Below, piece after piece: positions 35,501 to 44,318 of a stretch of 64,000 nucleotides of DNA. Within the stretch, counting starts at the first letter, position 1. Each line of letters opens with the position of its first letter. The notes under the pieces are model-generated. The model made no database searches. It had not been told where the DNA came from and saw only the letters and a list, made by a program, of their open reading frames with translations. The translations under genes and the position numbers were made by a program. Source of the stretch: Flavihumibacter stibioxidans (GTDB lineage Bacteria; Bacteroidota; Bacteroidia; Chitinophagales; Chitinophagaceae); assembly GCF_014332695.1 (NCBI RefSeq), contig NZ_MBUA01000023.1:124001-188000 (forward strand). Direction: 5' to 3'.

Positions 35501-35983
35501 ATGGCTATCATCCTTCCCTTTTTAGAAAAATACTCGTCAGGTGTGAGGGAACTTATTCTTCCCATCCAGCAAATTGAATTTGGTGTGCCGGTTACCATTG
35601 AAGACCAGCCCGATTTGTTAGAGATCAATAATTTTTACCAGCGCGGTAAAGGAAACTTCTGGGTTGCCATTGAAGGAGAACAGGTTGTTGGAACAATAGG
35701 CCTGATCGATATCGGCCATCATTCCTTAGCACTCAGAAAAATGTTTGTGCATGCCGCCTACAGGGGAAAAACTTCAGGTATCGGTAAACAATTGCTGGAC
35801 ACGGCATTGGAATGGTCCCGGAATAACGGGATCCGTAAAATTTACCTCGGAACTGTAGAGCAACTGGTTGCCGCAAGGCGTTTCTATGAAAAAAACGGAT
35901 TCATTGAAGTGGCTAAAAATTCACTTCCGGACTATTTCCCAAGAATGGAAGTGGATACCAGGTTTTACATGATCAGCCTGTAA
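35501..35983 (+). CDS. GNAT-family N-acetyltransferase
   Basis: Acetyl-CoA-dependent acetyltransferase; acceptor unknown. GNAT core with VVGTIGLIDIGHHSLALRKM, the Q/RxxGxG/A-type motif AYRGKTSGIGKQLLDTA and the C-terminal ARRFYEKNGFIEV. Start at 35501: the segment LPFLEKYSSGVRELILPIQQ is where homologues begin, and a GAATTTTG (7 of 8 to the -7 consensus) ends 5 nt upstream. An in-frame ATG at 35456 is possible but less likely. Overlaps the convergent pseudouridine synthase gene by 11 bp. Confidence 0.85.
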   Translation: MAIILPFLEKYSSGVRELILPIQQIEFGVPVTIEDQPDLLEINNFYQRGKGNFWVAIEGEQVVGTIGLIDIGHHSLALRKMFVHAAYRGKTSGIGKQLLDTALEWSRNNGIRKIYLGTVEQLVAARRFYEKNGFIEVAKNSLPDYFPRMEVDTRFYMISL

Positions 35984-36605
35984 CCTGCTCTGTGGGCAGC
36001 TTTAACAAAGAGAAGAAATCTGCTTCGGACAATTCTTTCAGTTGACCGGGAAGCAGGTCCCCTAATTCAAGGTCTTCGATAGAAATCCTTATCAGTCGCA
36101 ACACTTTATGTCCCGATTCGTAGCACATTTTCCTGACCTGCCTGAACTTGCCTTCCGTTAATGTAATGGTGATCCAGGAATTCCGGATGGATGGATGCAG
36201 GATATAACCACCCGCGGGATCAAAAAGATCCGCTGGTTTTTCAACCCTTTTTACCTGGCAGGGTCTGGTGTTGTAAAAGCCCCCACCCTTGCCCTTGATT
36301 TCAAGACCTGCACGCATCTTTTCGATGGTCGCTTCAGAAATAACCTCCCGCACCTGCACCAGGTAGGTCCGGTTGTGCATCACCTCACCCTGGAAAAGCA
36401 GGCGGGTTATTTTTTTATTGGTGGTAAGTAATAATAAACCTTCCGAATCACCGTCAAGCCTGCCAATGGCATGTGTACCCTCCGGAAAGCTGAATTCAAG
36501 GTCTGACAACAATTGTACATTATCCGGACTCACAAACTGTGAGACCATTCCATATGGCTTATTCAGCACAAAATAGCGGTGTGGCAATATCGGATTGGAT
36601 TCCAT
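35973..36605 (-). CDS. RsuA/RluE-family pseudouridine synthase
   Basis: rRNA pseudouridine synthase of the RsuA family without an S4 domain, which is the RluE-like layout (23S U2457 in E. coli). Starts at residue 9 with HRYFVLNKPYGMVSQF, catalytic D51 in GRLDGDSEGLLLLT, then the second motif KFRQVRKMCYESGHKVLRL. A C-terminal extension of about 25 residues follows. The exact target base is inferred from the family only. Confidence 0.88.
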   Translation of the reverse strand: MESNPILPHRYFVLNKPYGMVSQFVSPDNVQLLSDLEFSFPEGTHAIGRLDGDSEGLLLLTTNKKITRLLFQGEVMHNRTYLVQVREVISEATIEKMRAGLEIKGKGGGFYNTRPCQVKRVEKPADLFDPAGGYILHPSIRNSWITITLTEGKFRQVRKMCYESGHKVLRLIRISIEDLELGDLLPGQLKELSEADFFSLLKLPTEQVTG

Positions 36606-36720
36606 GCATCAAAAGTAATCTTTCCCTTACTAACAGGAGCTATTGGCGGCAACCACCCATTCAGCCGACGCAACCGAATAAAGCGATTTGAATTAACTTT
36701 ACCTCATACCGAAACCAAAT

Positions 36721-37050
36721 ATGGAAATGGACGTAAAAACCGAAAACAATTTAAACAAGGACCTGATATTGCGTGAACGGCTGGCCCTGGAGCGTACCAT
36801 TATGACCAACAATACCACGCTCCTGGCATTTATCAGAACCTCGCTATATTTTGCGATAGCCGGGCTTACACTGAACAATCTCTTGTCCATCAGGTATGGA
36901 TCGGTCATTGAGGCTACCTGTTGGTCTTTATCCGTGATCATATTATCCGTCGGTATCAAAAACTACTTTGTCCAGAAGAAAAAAATTAAAGACAGCGAAA
37001 AACATATCGGTGATTATAAACTGGAATGGGAAGGGGGTAAAAAGAAATGA
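36721..37050 (+). CDS. DUF202-family membrane protein
   Basis: 109 aa with the DUF202 signature RERLALERTIMTNNTTLLAFIRTSL (in part: ERTIMTNNTTLLAFIRT), two transmembrane helices (about 45-62 and 70-85) and a charged C-terminal tail. Function unknown. Stop overlaps the ATG of the amine oxidase (ATGA), so the two are coupled. Confidence 0.85.
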   Translation: MEMDVKTENNLNKDLILRERLALERTIMTNNTTLLAFIRTSLYFAIAGLTLNNLLSIRYGSVIEATCWSLSVIILSVGIKNYFVQKKKIKDSEKHIGDYKLEWEGGKKK

Positions 37051-38093
37051 AGAATATTCTGATTGCAGGGGCCGGCCTCAGCGGATTAACCCTGGCCTGG
37101 AGGCTGCGAAACAAGGGATATGAAGTGAATATCCTGGAAGCTGCTGACAAAGCCGGAGGTCGTATACAAACCGTAACATTGAATGGCGACACACCGGTGG
37201 AAATGGGTGCCACCTGGTTTGGCGAAAAGCATGTGAACCTGCTGTCACTGCTGGGGGAGCTGGGCATCGGGAAATTCCAGCAATACGATACCGGGATCGC
37301 CCTGTTTGAATCAATGAGTTTTGTTCCTGCCCAGCACTTTGATATCCCGCCTGCGGAAGAACCCACTTTTCGCATCCAGGGAGGCACATCAACCATCATC
37401 CATACACTTCTTGAAAAAATCGGGAGTGAACGCCTATTCCTGAATACCGCCGTTAAAAGAATTGAGGAACAGGATGGAAATCTTGTAGCCTGGGATAACC
37501 ATCACCGTGAGTGGAAAGCCGATGCAGTTGTATTAACCATTCCTCCGCGCCTGCTTGTTAATACCGTAAGCTTCTCTCCGGAATTGCCCGGGCAACTGTC
37601 AGGCATCATGCAGTCAACCCATACATGGATGAGTGAGTCCGTCAAATTCGGCCTGGCATTTGAAACGCCTTACTGGCGAAACAACGGGTATTCCGGAACA
37701 GTGTACAGCCAGGCGGGCCCGGTGGTTGAAATGTACGACCACTGCAGTTTTAAGGGAGATGCTTATGCGCTGAAGGGATTTTTAAGCGGATCGGTGCAAC
37801 ACCTGGATGAAGCGGAAAGAAAGCAACAGGTAATGGACCAGTTAAAAAAATTATTTGGTAACAATGTACCCATGAATGGAGACTATATTGACAGGATCTG
37901 GAGCAGGGAAAAATTTGTTCACTATCCATATGACGGGTATATCATCCCACACCAGAATAACGGGCACTCCATATACCGGCAGGCATTTATGAACGGGAAA
38001 CTATGGATAGCGGGAACAGAAACCGCGCCAGCATTTCCGGGTTATATGGATGGTGCCGTTACAGCCGCAAATTCTATTGCCGGCCGGCTTTAA
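37047..38093 (+). CDS. FAD-dependent amine oxidase-like flavoprotein
   Basis: Flavin monoamine-oxidase/protoporphyrinogen-oxidase superfamily. FAD-binding GAGLSGLTLAWRL (residues 7-19), E-containing ILEAADKAGGRIQT, the substrate-domain region, and the C-terminal FAD motif ETAPAFPGYMDGAV. 348 aa is on the short side (MAO families 430-500), with a trimmed substrate domain. Substrate unknown. Coupled with DUF202. Confidence 0.88.
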   Translation: MKNILIAGAGLSGLTLAWRLRNKGYEVNILEAADKAGGRIQTVTLNGDTPVEMGATWFGEKHVNLLSLLGELGIGKFQQYDTGIALFESMSFVPAQHFDIPPAEEPTFRIQGGTSTIIHTLLEKIGSERLFLNTAVKRIEEQDGNLVAWDNHHREWKADAVVLTIPPRLLVNTVSFSPELPGQLSGIMQSTHTWMSESVKFGLAFETPYWRNNGYSGTVYSQAGPVVEMYDHCSFKGDAYALKGFLSGSVQHLDEAERKQQVMDQLKKLFGNNVPMNGDYIDRIWSREKFVHYPYDGYIIPHQNNGHSIYRQAFMNGKLWIAGTETAPAFPGYMDGAVTAANSIAGRL

Positions 38094-38101
38094 GCTGGTT
38101 T

Positions 38102-39166
38102 CTACCGGGGTTTAGCCCTCAGGTACTGATCGGGCCATTTGACATCCACGCCCAGTTCATGCGCAGCCATCAGGGGGAAATAAGGGTTTCGTAATATTTC
38201 CCTGGCCAGGAAGACCAGGTCTGCATGCCCGTCCTCCAAAACAGCTACAGCCTGTTGCGCATCAGTAATCAAACCAACAGCGCCAGTCATGATACCGGTT
38301 TTACGTACGGCGGAAGCAAGGTGCACCTGGTAACCCGGAGCCAATGGAATTTGCGCATGAAAAACATTTCCCCCGGAAGAGCAATCAACCAGGTCAATTC
38401 CCCTTTCCTTTAACTTGCCCGCGAGTTTAACCGAATCATCAACAGACCATCCATCCGTTGTCCATTCTGTGGCTGAAATGCGCACCAGTAATGGCAATTC
38501 CGGCGGCCAGACAGTTTTTATGGCATCGATCACTTCGATCAGCAGTCTTGTCCGATTTTCAAAAGAACCGCCATATTTATCTTTCCGGTGATTGCTGAGC
38601 GGGGAAAGGAATTCATTCAGCAGATACCCATGCGCCGCATGAATTTCAAGCACCCTGAAACCAGCCAGCAGCGCGCGTTTTGCAGCAGCAGTAAAATCAG
38701 CGGCCACTTTTGCGATATCACGTTCATCCATAGCTGCAGGAGCCAGTTCATCTTCCTTGAATGCAATGGCGCTCGGTGCCACCGTTAGCCAGCCACCAGC
38801 TTCCGGAGGAATTTGCGTACCACCCAGCCAGGGCACCGTATGAGAAGCCTTTCTTCCTGCATGGGCCAACTGGATGCCACAAACGGAGCCCTGCTGATGG
38901 ACAAAATCAACAATGCGCTTCAAACCCGGGATATGGTCATCACTCCAGATACCCAGGTCACCGGGAGTAATCCTTCCTTCCGGTGAAACCGCATTGGCCT
39001 CCATAATGATCAACCCCGCCCCGCCTACAGCCCTGCTGCCAAGATGCACCAGGTGCCAGTCATTGGCATAACCATTCTCGGCTGAATACTGGCACATGGG
39101 CGATACCACGATCCTGTTCTTCAGGGTTACGGATTTGATGCTGAGAGGCGTAAATAGCACTGACAT
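38102..39166 (-). CDS. Old yellow enzyme, YqjM-like NADH:flavin oxidoreductase
   Basis: FMN-dependent ene reductase. Class hallmark VSPMCQYSA with the redox Cys, HLGSRAVGGAGLI, EIHAAHGYLLNEFLSPLSN (FMN/substrate His and Tyr), and VFLAREILRNPYFPL at the C terminus. 354 aa is normal for the YqjM (thermophilic-like) class. ATG at 39166 (MSVLFTPLSIKSVTLKNR) is the conserved start. Converges with the oxidase gene (8 bp between stops). Confidence 0.92.
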   Translation of the reverse strand: MSVLFTPLSIKSVTLKNRIVVSPMCQYSAENGYANDWHLVHLGSRAVGGAGLIIMEANAVSPEGRITPGDLGIWSDDHIPGLKRIVDFVHQQGSVCGIQLAHAGRKASHTVPWLGGTQIPPEAGGWLTVAPSAIAFKEDELAPAAMDERDIAKVAADFTAAAKRALLAGFRVLEIHAAHGYLLNEFLSPLSNHRKDKYGGSFENRTRLLIEVIDAIKTVWPPELPLLVRISATEWTTDGWSVDDSVKLAGKLKERGIDLVDCSSGGNVFHAQIPLAPGYQVHLASAVRKTGIMTGAVGLITDAQQAVAVLEDGHADLVFLAREILRNPYFPLMAAHELGVDVKWPDQYLRAKPR

Positions 39167-39279
39167 ATTTTGCCTTTTGAACATTAAAGGTATATATGAT
39201 TTCCGACAGAAATAATGTTGACCGATGTCATTGACTGGAACAGCCTTTAATAGCATATTTGAAGTTTAATTGAACAGCC

Positions 39280-40719
39280 ATGTCAAACGATCTCGAATTA
39301 CTTGCCTCAGAACTTAACCGGATTGATGAATTTATGGTCAGGGCAGAACATGATTTCCATAACCAGCTCGAAAAAGTGCATCCTGCCCAGTATAAAAACG
39401 CCGTCAACCTGCTTCATTACCTGGCTCTCAGAAGCCAGGATATCAGGGAACTGCAGGACGCGCTTCATGCGGCAGGGCTCTCCTCCATGGCCAGCTCTGA
39501 AAGCCATATCAGGGGGCAGTTGCTGGCCATTGCTCAACGCCTTGGGTTGCAGAAAGAAATCCCGGAAAATGTTTTCAGCTATGAAACCAGCAAACAATCC
39601 TTTGCGAGGAAATCGGCTGAGCTGTTCGGAAAGAAAGAATCAGATGCCGTTCCCTATATCATGGTCACCTTTGAAAGCAGCCTTGCAGATGATTATGAAA
39701 AAGTGAAGAACCTGCTGCAATCGGGAATGAATGTGGCGCGGATTAATTGCGCCCATGATGATGAAAGTGCCTGGTTCAGGATGATCCAGCATGTGAAGCG
39801 CGCTTCAAAAATAACCGGACTCGATTGTAAAATTTACATGGATCTCGCGGGACCGAAAATCCGGACCATCATCAGGGACAAAGGCAAACTGGAAGTAAAA
39901 GAAGGGGAAGCGATATTCCTGACGGACGAGGAACATTTGCAGGACGGAAAACAAACCGTTGGCTGCACGGTTCCGGGCATTACTGACCAGTTGACGGTGG
40001 GTGATACGGTATTGTTTGATGATGGACTGATTGAAGCAAGGGTGGAGAAAATAGAAGCAGAAAGAGCAAGGCTTATGGTACTCAGGGTATCTTCCAAAAA
40101 ACCCTTTATCAAAAATGAGAAGGGCATCAATTTTCCGGAGACATCCCTTTCCATGCCGGCCCTTACCGAATATGATATCAAATGCCTGCCATTCATATCC
40201 AAACACGCTGACATTGTAGGATATTCTTTTGTCCGACATACCACCGACCTGTTGCAATTGCAGGAGGCATTGGGCAGGAATAAAAAATTATCCCTTGTCA
40301 TCAAAATTGAAACACCGGAAGCCGTTAAAAACCTGCCCTCACTTTTGTTTTGCGGTATGCGTGAGGAGAACATCGGTGTGATGATCGCGCGCGGGGACCT
40401 GGCGGTGGAAATCGGTTTTGAAAGGATGAGTGAGATCCAGGAAGAGATCCTCTGGATCTGTGAAGCGGCGCACGTTCCGGTGATCTGGGCCACCCAGGTA
40501 CTGGAGAACCTGAACAAATCAGGGGTTGCCACCCGGTCTGAAATAACCGATGCAGCCCATGCAGCCATGGCCGATTGCGTAATGATCAATAAAGGCACCC
40601 ATATCATCAGGACCATGGAAACCCTGAAGGATATCCTGATGAGAAGCGGTGGCCATCATGCCAAAAAAAGATACACTTTCAGGCCCCTCGCCATTGCCAC
40701 CAGGTTTATGACCCGCTGA
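39280..40719 (+). CDS. Pyruvate kinase-like protein with helical N-terminal extension, lacking C domain
   Basis: The pyruvate kinase barrel occupies about 125-470. Key segments are altered but present: ARINCAHDDE (canonical RLNFSHG), MDLAGPKIRT, the B-domain (about 200-290), IKIETPEAVKNLP (catalytic Lys/Glu), MIARGDLAVEIGFE and IWATQVLENLNKSG...TRSEITDAAHA. The usual C-terminal allosteric domain is missing, and a 120-residue helical N-terminal region replaces it. The family occurs in Bacteroidetes and may not be a glycolytic pyruvate kinase. Ends in a hairpin shared with the convergent gene. Confidence 0.85.
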   Translation: MSNDLELLASELNRIDEFMVRAEHDFHNQLEKVHPAQYKNAVNLLHYLALRSQDIRELQDALHAAGLSSMASSESHIRGQLLAIAQRLGLQKEIPENVFSYETSKQSFARKSAELFGKKESDAVPYIMVTFESSLADDYEKVKNLLQSGMNVARINCAHDDESAWFRMIQHVKRASKITGLDCKIYMDLAGPKIRTIIRDKGKLEVKEGEAIFLTDEEHLQDGKQTVGCTVPGITDQLTVGDTVLFDDGLIEARVEKIEAERARLMVLRVSSKKPFIKNEKGINFPETSLSMPALTEYDIKCLPFISKHADIVGYSFVRHTTDLLQLQEALGRNKKLSLVIKIETPEAVKNLPSLLFCGMREENIGVMIARGDLAVEIGFERMSEIQEEILWICEAAHVPVIWATQVLENLNKSGVATRSEITDAAHAAMADCVMINKGTHIIRTMETLKDILMRSGGHHAKKRYTFRPLAIATRFMTR

Positions 40720-40729
40720 CAATCAGCGG
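40713..40729. other. Hairpin spanning both stop codons of convergent genes
   Basis: Perfect 7-bp stem CCGCTGA / TCAGCGG with loop CAA. It contains the TGA of the pyruvate kinase-like gene (40717-40719) and, on the other strand, the TGA of the GHL10 gene (40723-40725). No T tract follows on either side. Confidence 0.6.
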
Positions 40730-41805
40730 CCGCCTGCCTGTTTGAGTGTCAACAGGACTTCCGGAGTGATGTTTCCGAATAGGGATATGCCTGCCGCACC
40801 ATTATTCAACGCATTGCTGATGCCCTGGTGCAGCTCATCCATGTTCTCAAAATCAGGCAGGAAAAGCCCCGCGTACAAGGGGAATTTCCCTGAAAGGAAA
40901 TGCACCCCTTCCTGCACAGCATCACCTATCCATTTCAGGTCTTCCTGGTAGAACTTATGGTAGATCATCGGGAAGACTGCGTCGAGGTTCCAGTTGGTCC
41001 AGTCCTGGCGAACAATCCTGCGCGCCACTTCGGGGGTTGGAAAAACTGCAGCGCTTATCCATTTACGTTGTTTTTTAGTTGTCTCCGCCAATTCGTTCAC
41101 CACATTGTTGATGGCATTATATCGAAACAGGCGCCAGGACAACACTGCATCGGGATAGGGCAGCTCAAGCGGATCCTTGCCGGAGATTTTTTTGTATTTA
41201 TCACGGCAGGTCTGGCAATAACAGAAATCAAAAGCAGGCAATTCCTTTTGTTGCACCAGGTTATACTTTTGCCATAGATTCAGCGGCAGTATCACATCGC
41301 AGAACCTGATATAATCAAGGTGAAGGCCATCGATATAATCTTTTGAGAGAATCTGTTCAGCTTCCTTTTTCAGGTATTCCAGCACTTCCGGTTTGGAGGG
41401 ACAAAGCCACCGGTAGTATCCCACATAAGGCGGTTGATCAATGCAGGATTTACCCTCCCTGGAAACAGCGTACCAATCGGGGTGTTTTTCCATGAGCTCC
41501 TTCACCCCCTTATTCATGGTCCAGTTCCAGCGATGGGCTTCCAGTTGCTGTTTTTTGGCTGCACGGAAATGTTTCTCACTGTCTGCTTCAAATAAAACGC
41601 CGCGGATACCTGCATCCTTGTAGGCTGCATAACGTTTGTTCAATTCTTCAACAGTATCCCTGGCATCCGGGTTCACCCAAACCCAATGCTTTGCTTCCTT
41701 TTTTGAAACGGAATGTCCTGTTCCGGATGCCTTTAAAACAGATGGCAATAAAGGTGCTGCTGCTGTCAAAACACTGTTCCGGATGAATTTTCTCCTGTTA
41801 TTCAT
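40723..41805 (-). CDS. Putative glycoside hydrolase (GHL10-like), twin-arginine signal
   Basis: TIM-barrel glycosidase-like family (GHL10/DUF187 relatives). A twin-arginine-type signal (NNRRKFIRNSVLTAAAPLLP) suggests export folded. Segments typical of the family: WVWVNPDARDTVEELNKRYA, GVLFEADSE, DGLHLDYIRFCD (putative catalytic acid region), FCYCQTCRDKYKKISG and DAVFPMIYHKFY. 360 aa. Acts with the CBM9-like protein encoded 9 bp upstream. Substrate unknown; activity is inferred only. Confidence 0.8.
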   Translation of the reverse strand: MNNRRKFIRNSVLTAAAPLLPSVLKASGTGHSVSKKEAKHWVWVNPDARDTVEELNKRYAAYKDAGIRGVLFEADSEKHFRAAKKQQLEAHRWNWTMNKGVKELMEKHPDWYAVSREGKSCIDQPPYVGYYRWLCPSKPEVLEYLKKEAEQILSKDYIDGLHLDYIRFCDVILPLNLWQKYNLVQQKELPAFDFCYCQTCRDKYKKISGKDPLELPYPDAVLSWRLFRYNAINNVVNELAETTKKQRKWISAAVFPTPEVARRIVRQDWTNWNLDAVFPMIYHKFYQEDLKWIGDAVQEGVHFLSGKFPLYAGLFLPDFENMDELHQGISNALNNGAAGISLFGNITPEVLLTLKQAGGR

Positions 41806-41814
41806 GTTCGATGA

Positions 41815-42621
41815 TTAATCTATAAAATGTATGATCCCCCAATATTGCGGCTGGTGCATATCTATCAAACCCTGGGGTGACCAAACCCAATTGTTTTCAT
41901 TCAGGAATTTTCCATCCCTGGTTTTTCTTTTGCGATAGGATTTTCCATCCATATCCAGCGTCCATTGAACGCGGGAAAAATTGATCCGCCAGTGGAGACC
42001 GGTTTTCGGATGGCTGATGCGTCCCGGTCTTTCAAGATCTTTATAGGGGATGGCCATTTCCACCATCCAGCCTGTATCCCTGTCGCGGTTATCATTCAGG
42101 GTTCCCTTCAGTGCAACGGCGCTTTGCAAGCGGACTGAATTCCATTGCAGCTCCGCATGACCACCCTTTTTATAGGGCTTATTCATAAACAGGTCCATCA
42201 CGGTACCCAGGGCATTTATTTCGTATTCAAAGTATTGTTGCTGATCGTTATTGGGGTCCAGGAAAACTTCAAAATCATGGTCCCGGTAAATGATGGCATC
42301 CCTGGCGGTGAGTGTTCCCCAGAGATGTGGTTCTTCCATCTCAGCCAGTATGTAGAGGTGATTTTCATCCCACAACATTTTCACCTTTGTTTTATACAGC
42401 GGCTGGGGTCTTTTACTGCCTTCAATATCTACAAAGAAGGAGGACCATGCTGCATGATCCCAGGCCGGATCTGTTTTACCGTCAATCTTCAACGGTGAAG
42501 CCGCTTTTCTCACATCATACCGCAATGGCAGTGAAGCAACCGGATGCACCTGCGCCGCAAGTTCCGGCGACAGTCCCAGGATCAAAAATAGAATCTTCAG
42601 TTGTTTCATATATCCTGTCAT
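41815..42621 (-). CDS. CBM9-like carbohydrate-binding protein
   Basis: Carbohydrate-binding family 9-like (DUF1083-type) beta-sandwich protein with signal peptide (cleavage near AAQ). Motifs: SPLKIDGKTDPAWDHAAWSS, KVKMLWDENHLYILAEMEEP, DHDFEVFLDPNNDQQQYFEYEINALG (in part FEVFLDPNND) and WRINFSRVQW. Upstream of, and coupled with, the GHL10-like gene. ATG at 42621 or 42609; a TAAATTTA lies 6 nt before the first. Confidence 0.85.
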   Translation of the reverse strand: MTGYMKQLKILFLILGLSPELAAQVHPVASLPLRYDVRKAASPLKIDGKTDPAWDHAAWSSFFVDIEGSKRPQPLYKTKVKMLWDENHLYILAEMEEPHLWGTLTARDAIIYRDHDFEVFLDPNNDQQQYFEYEINALGTVMDLFMNKPYKKGGHAELQWNSVRLQSAVALKGTLNDNRDRDTGWMVEMAIPYKDLERPGRISHPKTGLHWRINFSRVQWTLDMDGKSYRKRKTRDGKFLNENNWVWSPQGLIDMHQPQYWGIIHFID

Positions 42622-42764
42622 GAAACATAAATTTAGCGCAACAACCCTATGGCCAGTACTTTAAATTTACCCGATAAAAACTACCGTTCATCAAATTTTA
42701 AATAATTCTGCATAAGAGCCTGCAACATTCCGGGGTGCATACCACTCAATCTGGAAAAAGAAAA

Positions 42765-43508
42765 ATGAAAGTTATCGGTGCCTGGCTCGCTTTAATACTG
42801 CTCCTAAGTTTTGTTTCATGCAGAAAGGACCATGAGGTGGTTATACCTCCCCAAAAGGGCCTTATATCAGTAAATTTAGCTGAGCAGTACCTGGGTGCAG
42901 CGCAGGTGGATTCAGCCATTGCGACCTGGACAGTTGGGGAGGAAAAAAACCAGGTCCGTATGCTGGTAAGAAATGACTCGTTGATTGCGGAACTGGGACA
43001 GTTCCGGGAAGGTAATGGAACGCTAATCATTCAGGTTTTTTCCAATAAAAAATTCGGCAATCAATATAAATCACACTGGCTCTTTCAGACAACCACCCAA
43101 ATTAACAGGAAAAAGGACCTGGGATTTGAGGGGCCAGCCAGCTTTTTCGATACCAGTTGGAAACCGCGTGTTGATTTGACTGATGCGATCGGGCATCGCG
43201 CAATCCTCGGAATGCGGCCGGATGATGCTTATTTTAAAATTGTGGGTGTAGGTCCGGAGGTAAAGTCCCTGACAGTTGACAAGAGTTACTGGAAAACAAC
43301 CGGAGGAGTTCAGCTGGCAGGACAAGGAATCTGGAAATGCAGGAATGCCTGTACCGACAGTTCGGGCAATGTTGAAAATGATGAGTACTTTAAAATGATG
43401 CCGGACCGCATGAAAAATGCCCCATGGAATCATATTTCCCTGATCGTATTGTATGAAACAAATCCGACCGGAATGGGCTGGCTGCTTACCCTGGAGTTTG
43501 AGCCCTGA
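42765..43508 (+). CDS. Hypothetical lipoprotein
   Basis: 247 aa. Lipoprotein signal (KVIGAWLALILLLSFVSC), then a mature domain with alternating hydrophobic/polar beta-like segments and no recognised family. Two Cys (CRNACTD) near residue 195 of the mature part may form a disulfide. Ends in WLLTLEFEP. Located 52 bp before the RibD_C reductase gene but probably not functionally linked. ATG at 42765 begins the signal peptide. Confidence 0.65.
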   Translation: MKVIGAWLALILLLSFVSCRKDHEVVIPPQKGLISVNLAEQYLGAAQVDSAIATWTVGEEKNQVRMLVRNDSLIAELGQFREGNGTLIIQVFSNKKFGNQYKSHWLFQTTTQINRKKDLGFEGPASFFDTSWKPRVDLTDAIGHRAILGMRPDDAYFKIVGVGPEVKSLTVDKSYWKTTGGVQLAGQGIWKCRNACTDSSGNVENDEYFKMMPDRMKNAPWNHISLIVLYETNPTGMGWLLTLEFEP

Positions 43509-43559
43509 TGGTATGCCGGCCACACTACCCGTATTGAATTGATTTGTAACTTTCCGGGC

Positions 43560-44255
43560 ATGAAACCATACGTCATATGCCATTCGCTGGGTTCTGTTGA
43601 CGGAAAGATCAAACAGAACATCTGGGGTTATAAGGACCACCACAAATATTTTGAAGAGCCTGCAGCAAAGATCAAAGCCGATGCCTGGCTGGTAGGAAGG
43701 GTGACCATGCAGGAATTCTCCAGCAAGAAAAAACACACCCTCAAAAAAGGAAGGGTCAATATTCCAAAAGAAGATTTTGTCGGACAGTATTCCACCAAAA
43801 CCTTCGCGGTAGTCATTGATCCTTCGGGAAAATGTTTATGGGATACCAATATGGTCTCCACGGAGCATGTTATAGAAGTACTGACAAAAAAGGTTTCCAC
43901 AGCCTACCTGGATCACCTGCGAAGTAAGAATGTCTCCTATATTTTTGGGGGGGAAGAATCGCTGGACCTGGAGCTGGTACTGGAAAAGCTAAATACACTC
44001 TTTGGCATCAAACGGGTACGCATAGACGGAGGTGGCCATGTAAACGGATCCTTCCTGAAAGCCGGGCTGATTGATGAATTCAGTTTCGTGCTCGCTCCAA
44101 TTGCAGATGGAACAACTGGCTCACTGACCGTATTTGAAGTGGAGGAAGGTTACGGAAAAAGAAAAGCCACCAGGTTGAAGCTGAAATCGGTTAAGAAGAT
44201 CTTTGACGATTTTCTCTGGATCAGGTATATGGTGGATAAAAATAAAAGGTCTTAG
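43560..44255 (+). CDS. RibD C-terminal domain (dihydrofolate reductase-fold) protein
   Basis: 231 aa reductase with the RibD_C/DHFR fold: KPYVICHSLGSVDGKI at the N terminus, ADAWLVGRVTMQEF, the nucleotide-binding YIFGGEESLDLELVLEKL and VRIDGGGHVNGSFLKAGLIDEFS. The family normally reduces a pyrimidine intermediate of riboflavin synthesis using NADPH, but stand-alone members have other, unknown roles. ATG at 43560 because the conserved sequence begins there; a TAACTTTC (7 of 8) lies 5 nt upstream. Terminator follows. Confidence 0.85.
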   Translation: MKPYVICHSLGSVDGKIKQNIWGYKDHHKYFEEPAAKIKADAWLVGRVTMQEFSSKKKHTLKKGRVNIPKEDFVGQYSTKTFAVVIDPSGKCLWDTNMVSTEHVIEVLTKKVSTAYLDHLRSKNVSYIFGGEESLDLELVLEKLNTLFGIKRVRIDGGGHVNGSFLKAGLIDEFSFVLAPIADGTTGSLTVFEVEEGYGKRKATRLKLKSVKKIFDDFLWIRYMVDKNKRS

Positions 44256-44259
44256 CAAT

Positions 44260-44293
44260 AATAACCCCGGATGGATTTTCCGGGGTTATTTAT
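44260..44293 (+). terminator. Rho-independent terminator after the RibD_C gene
   Basis: 11-bp stem AATAACCCCGG / CCGGGGTTATT with a 9-nt loop, then TT-A-TT; the short T tract makes it moderate. Confidence 0.75.
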
Positions 44294-44318
44294 TCAAGAC
44301 GACTGATTCGTACAATAC

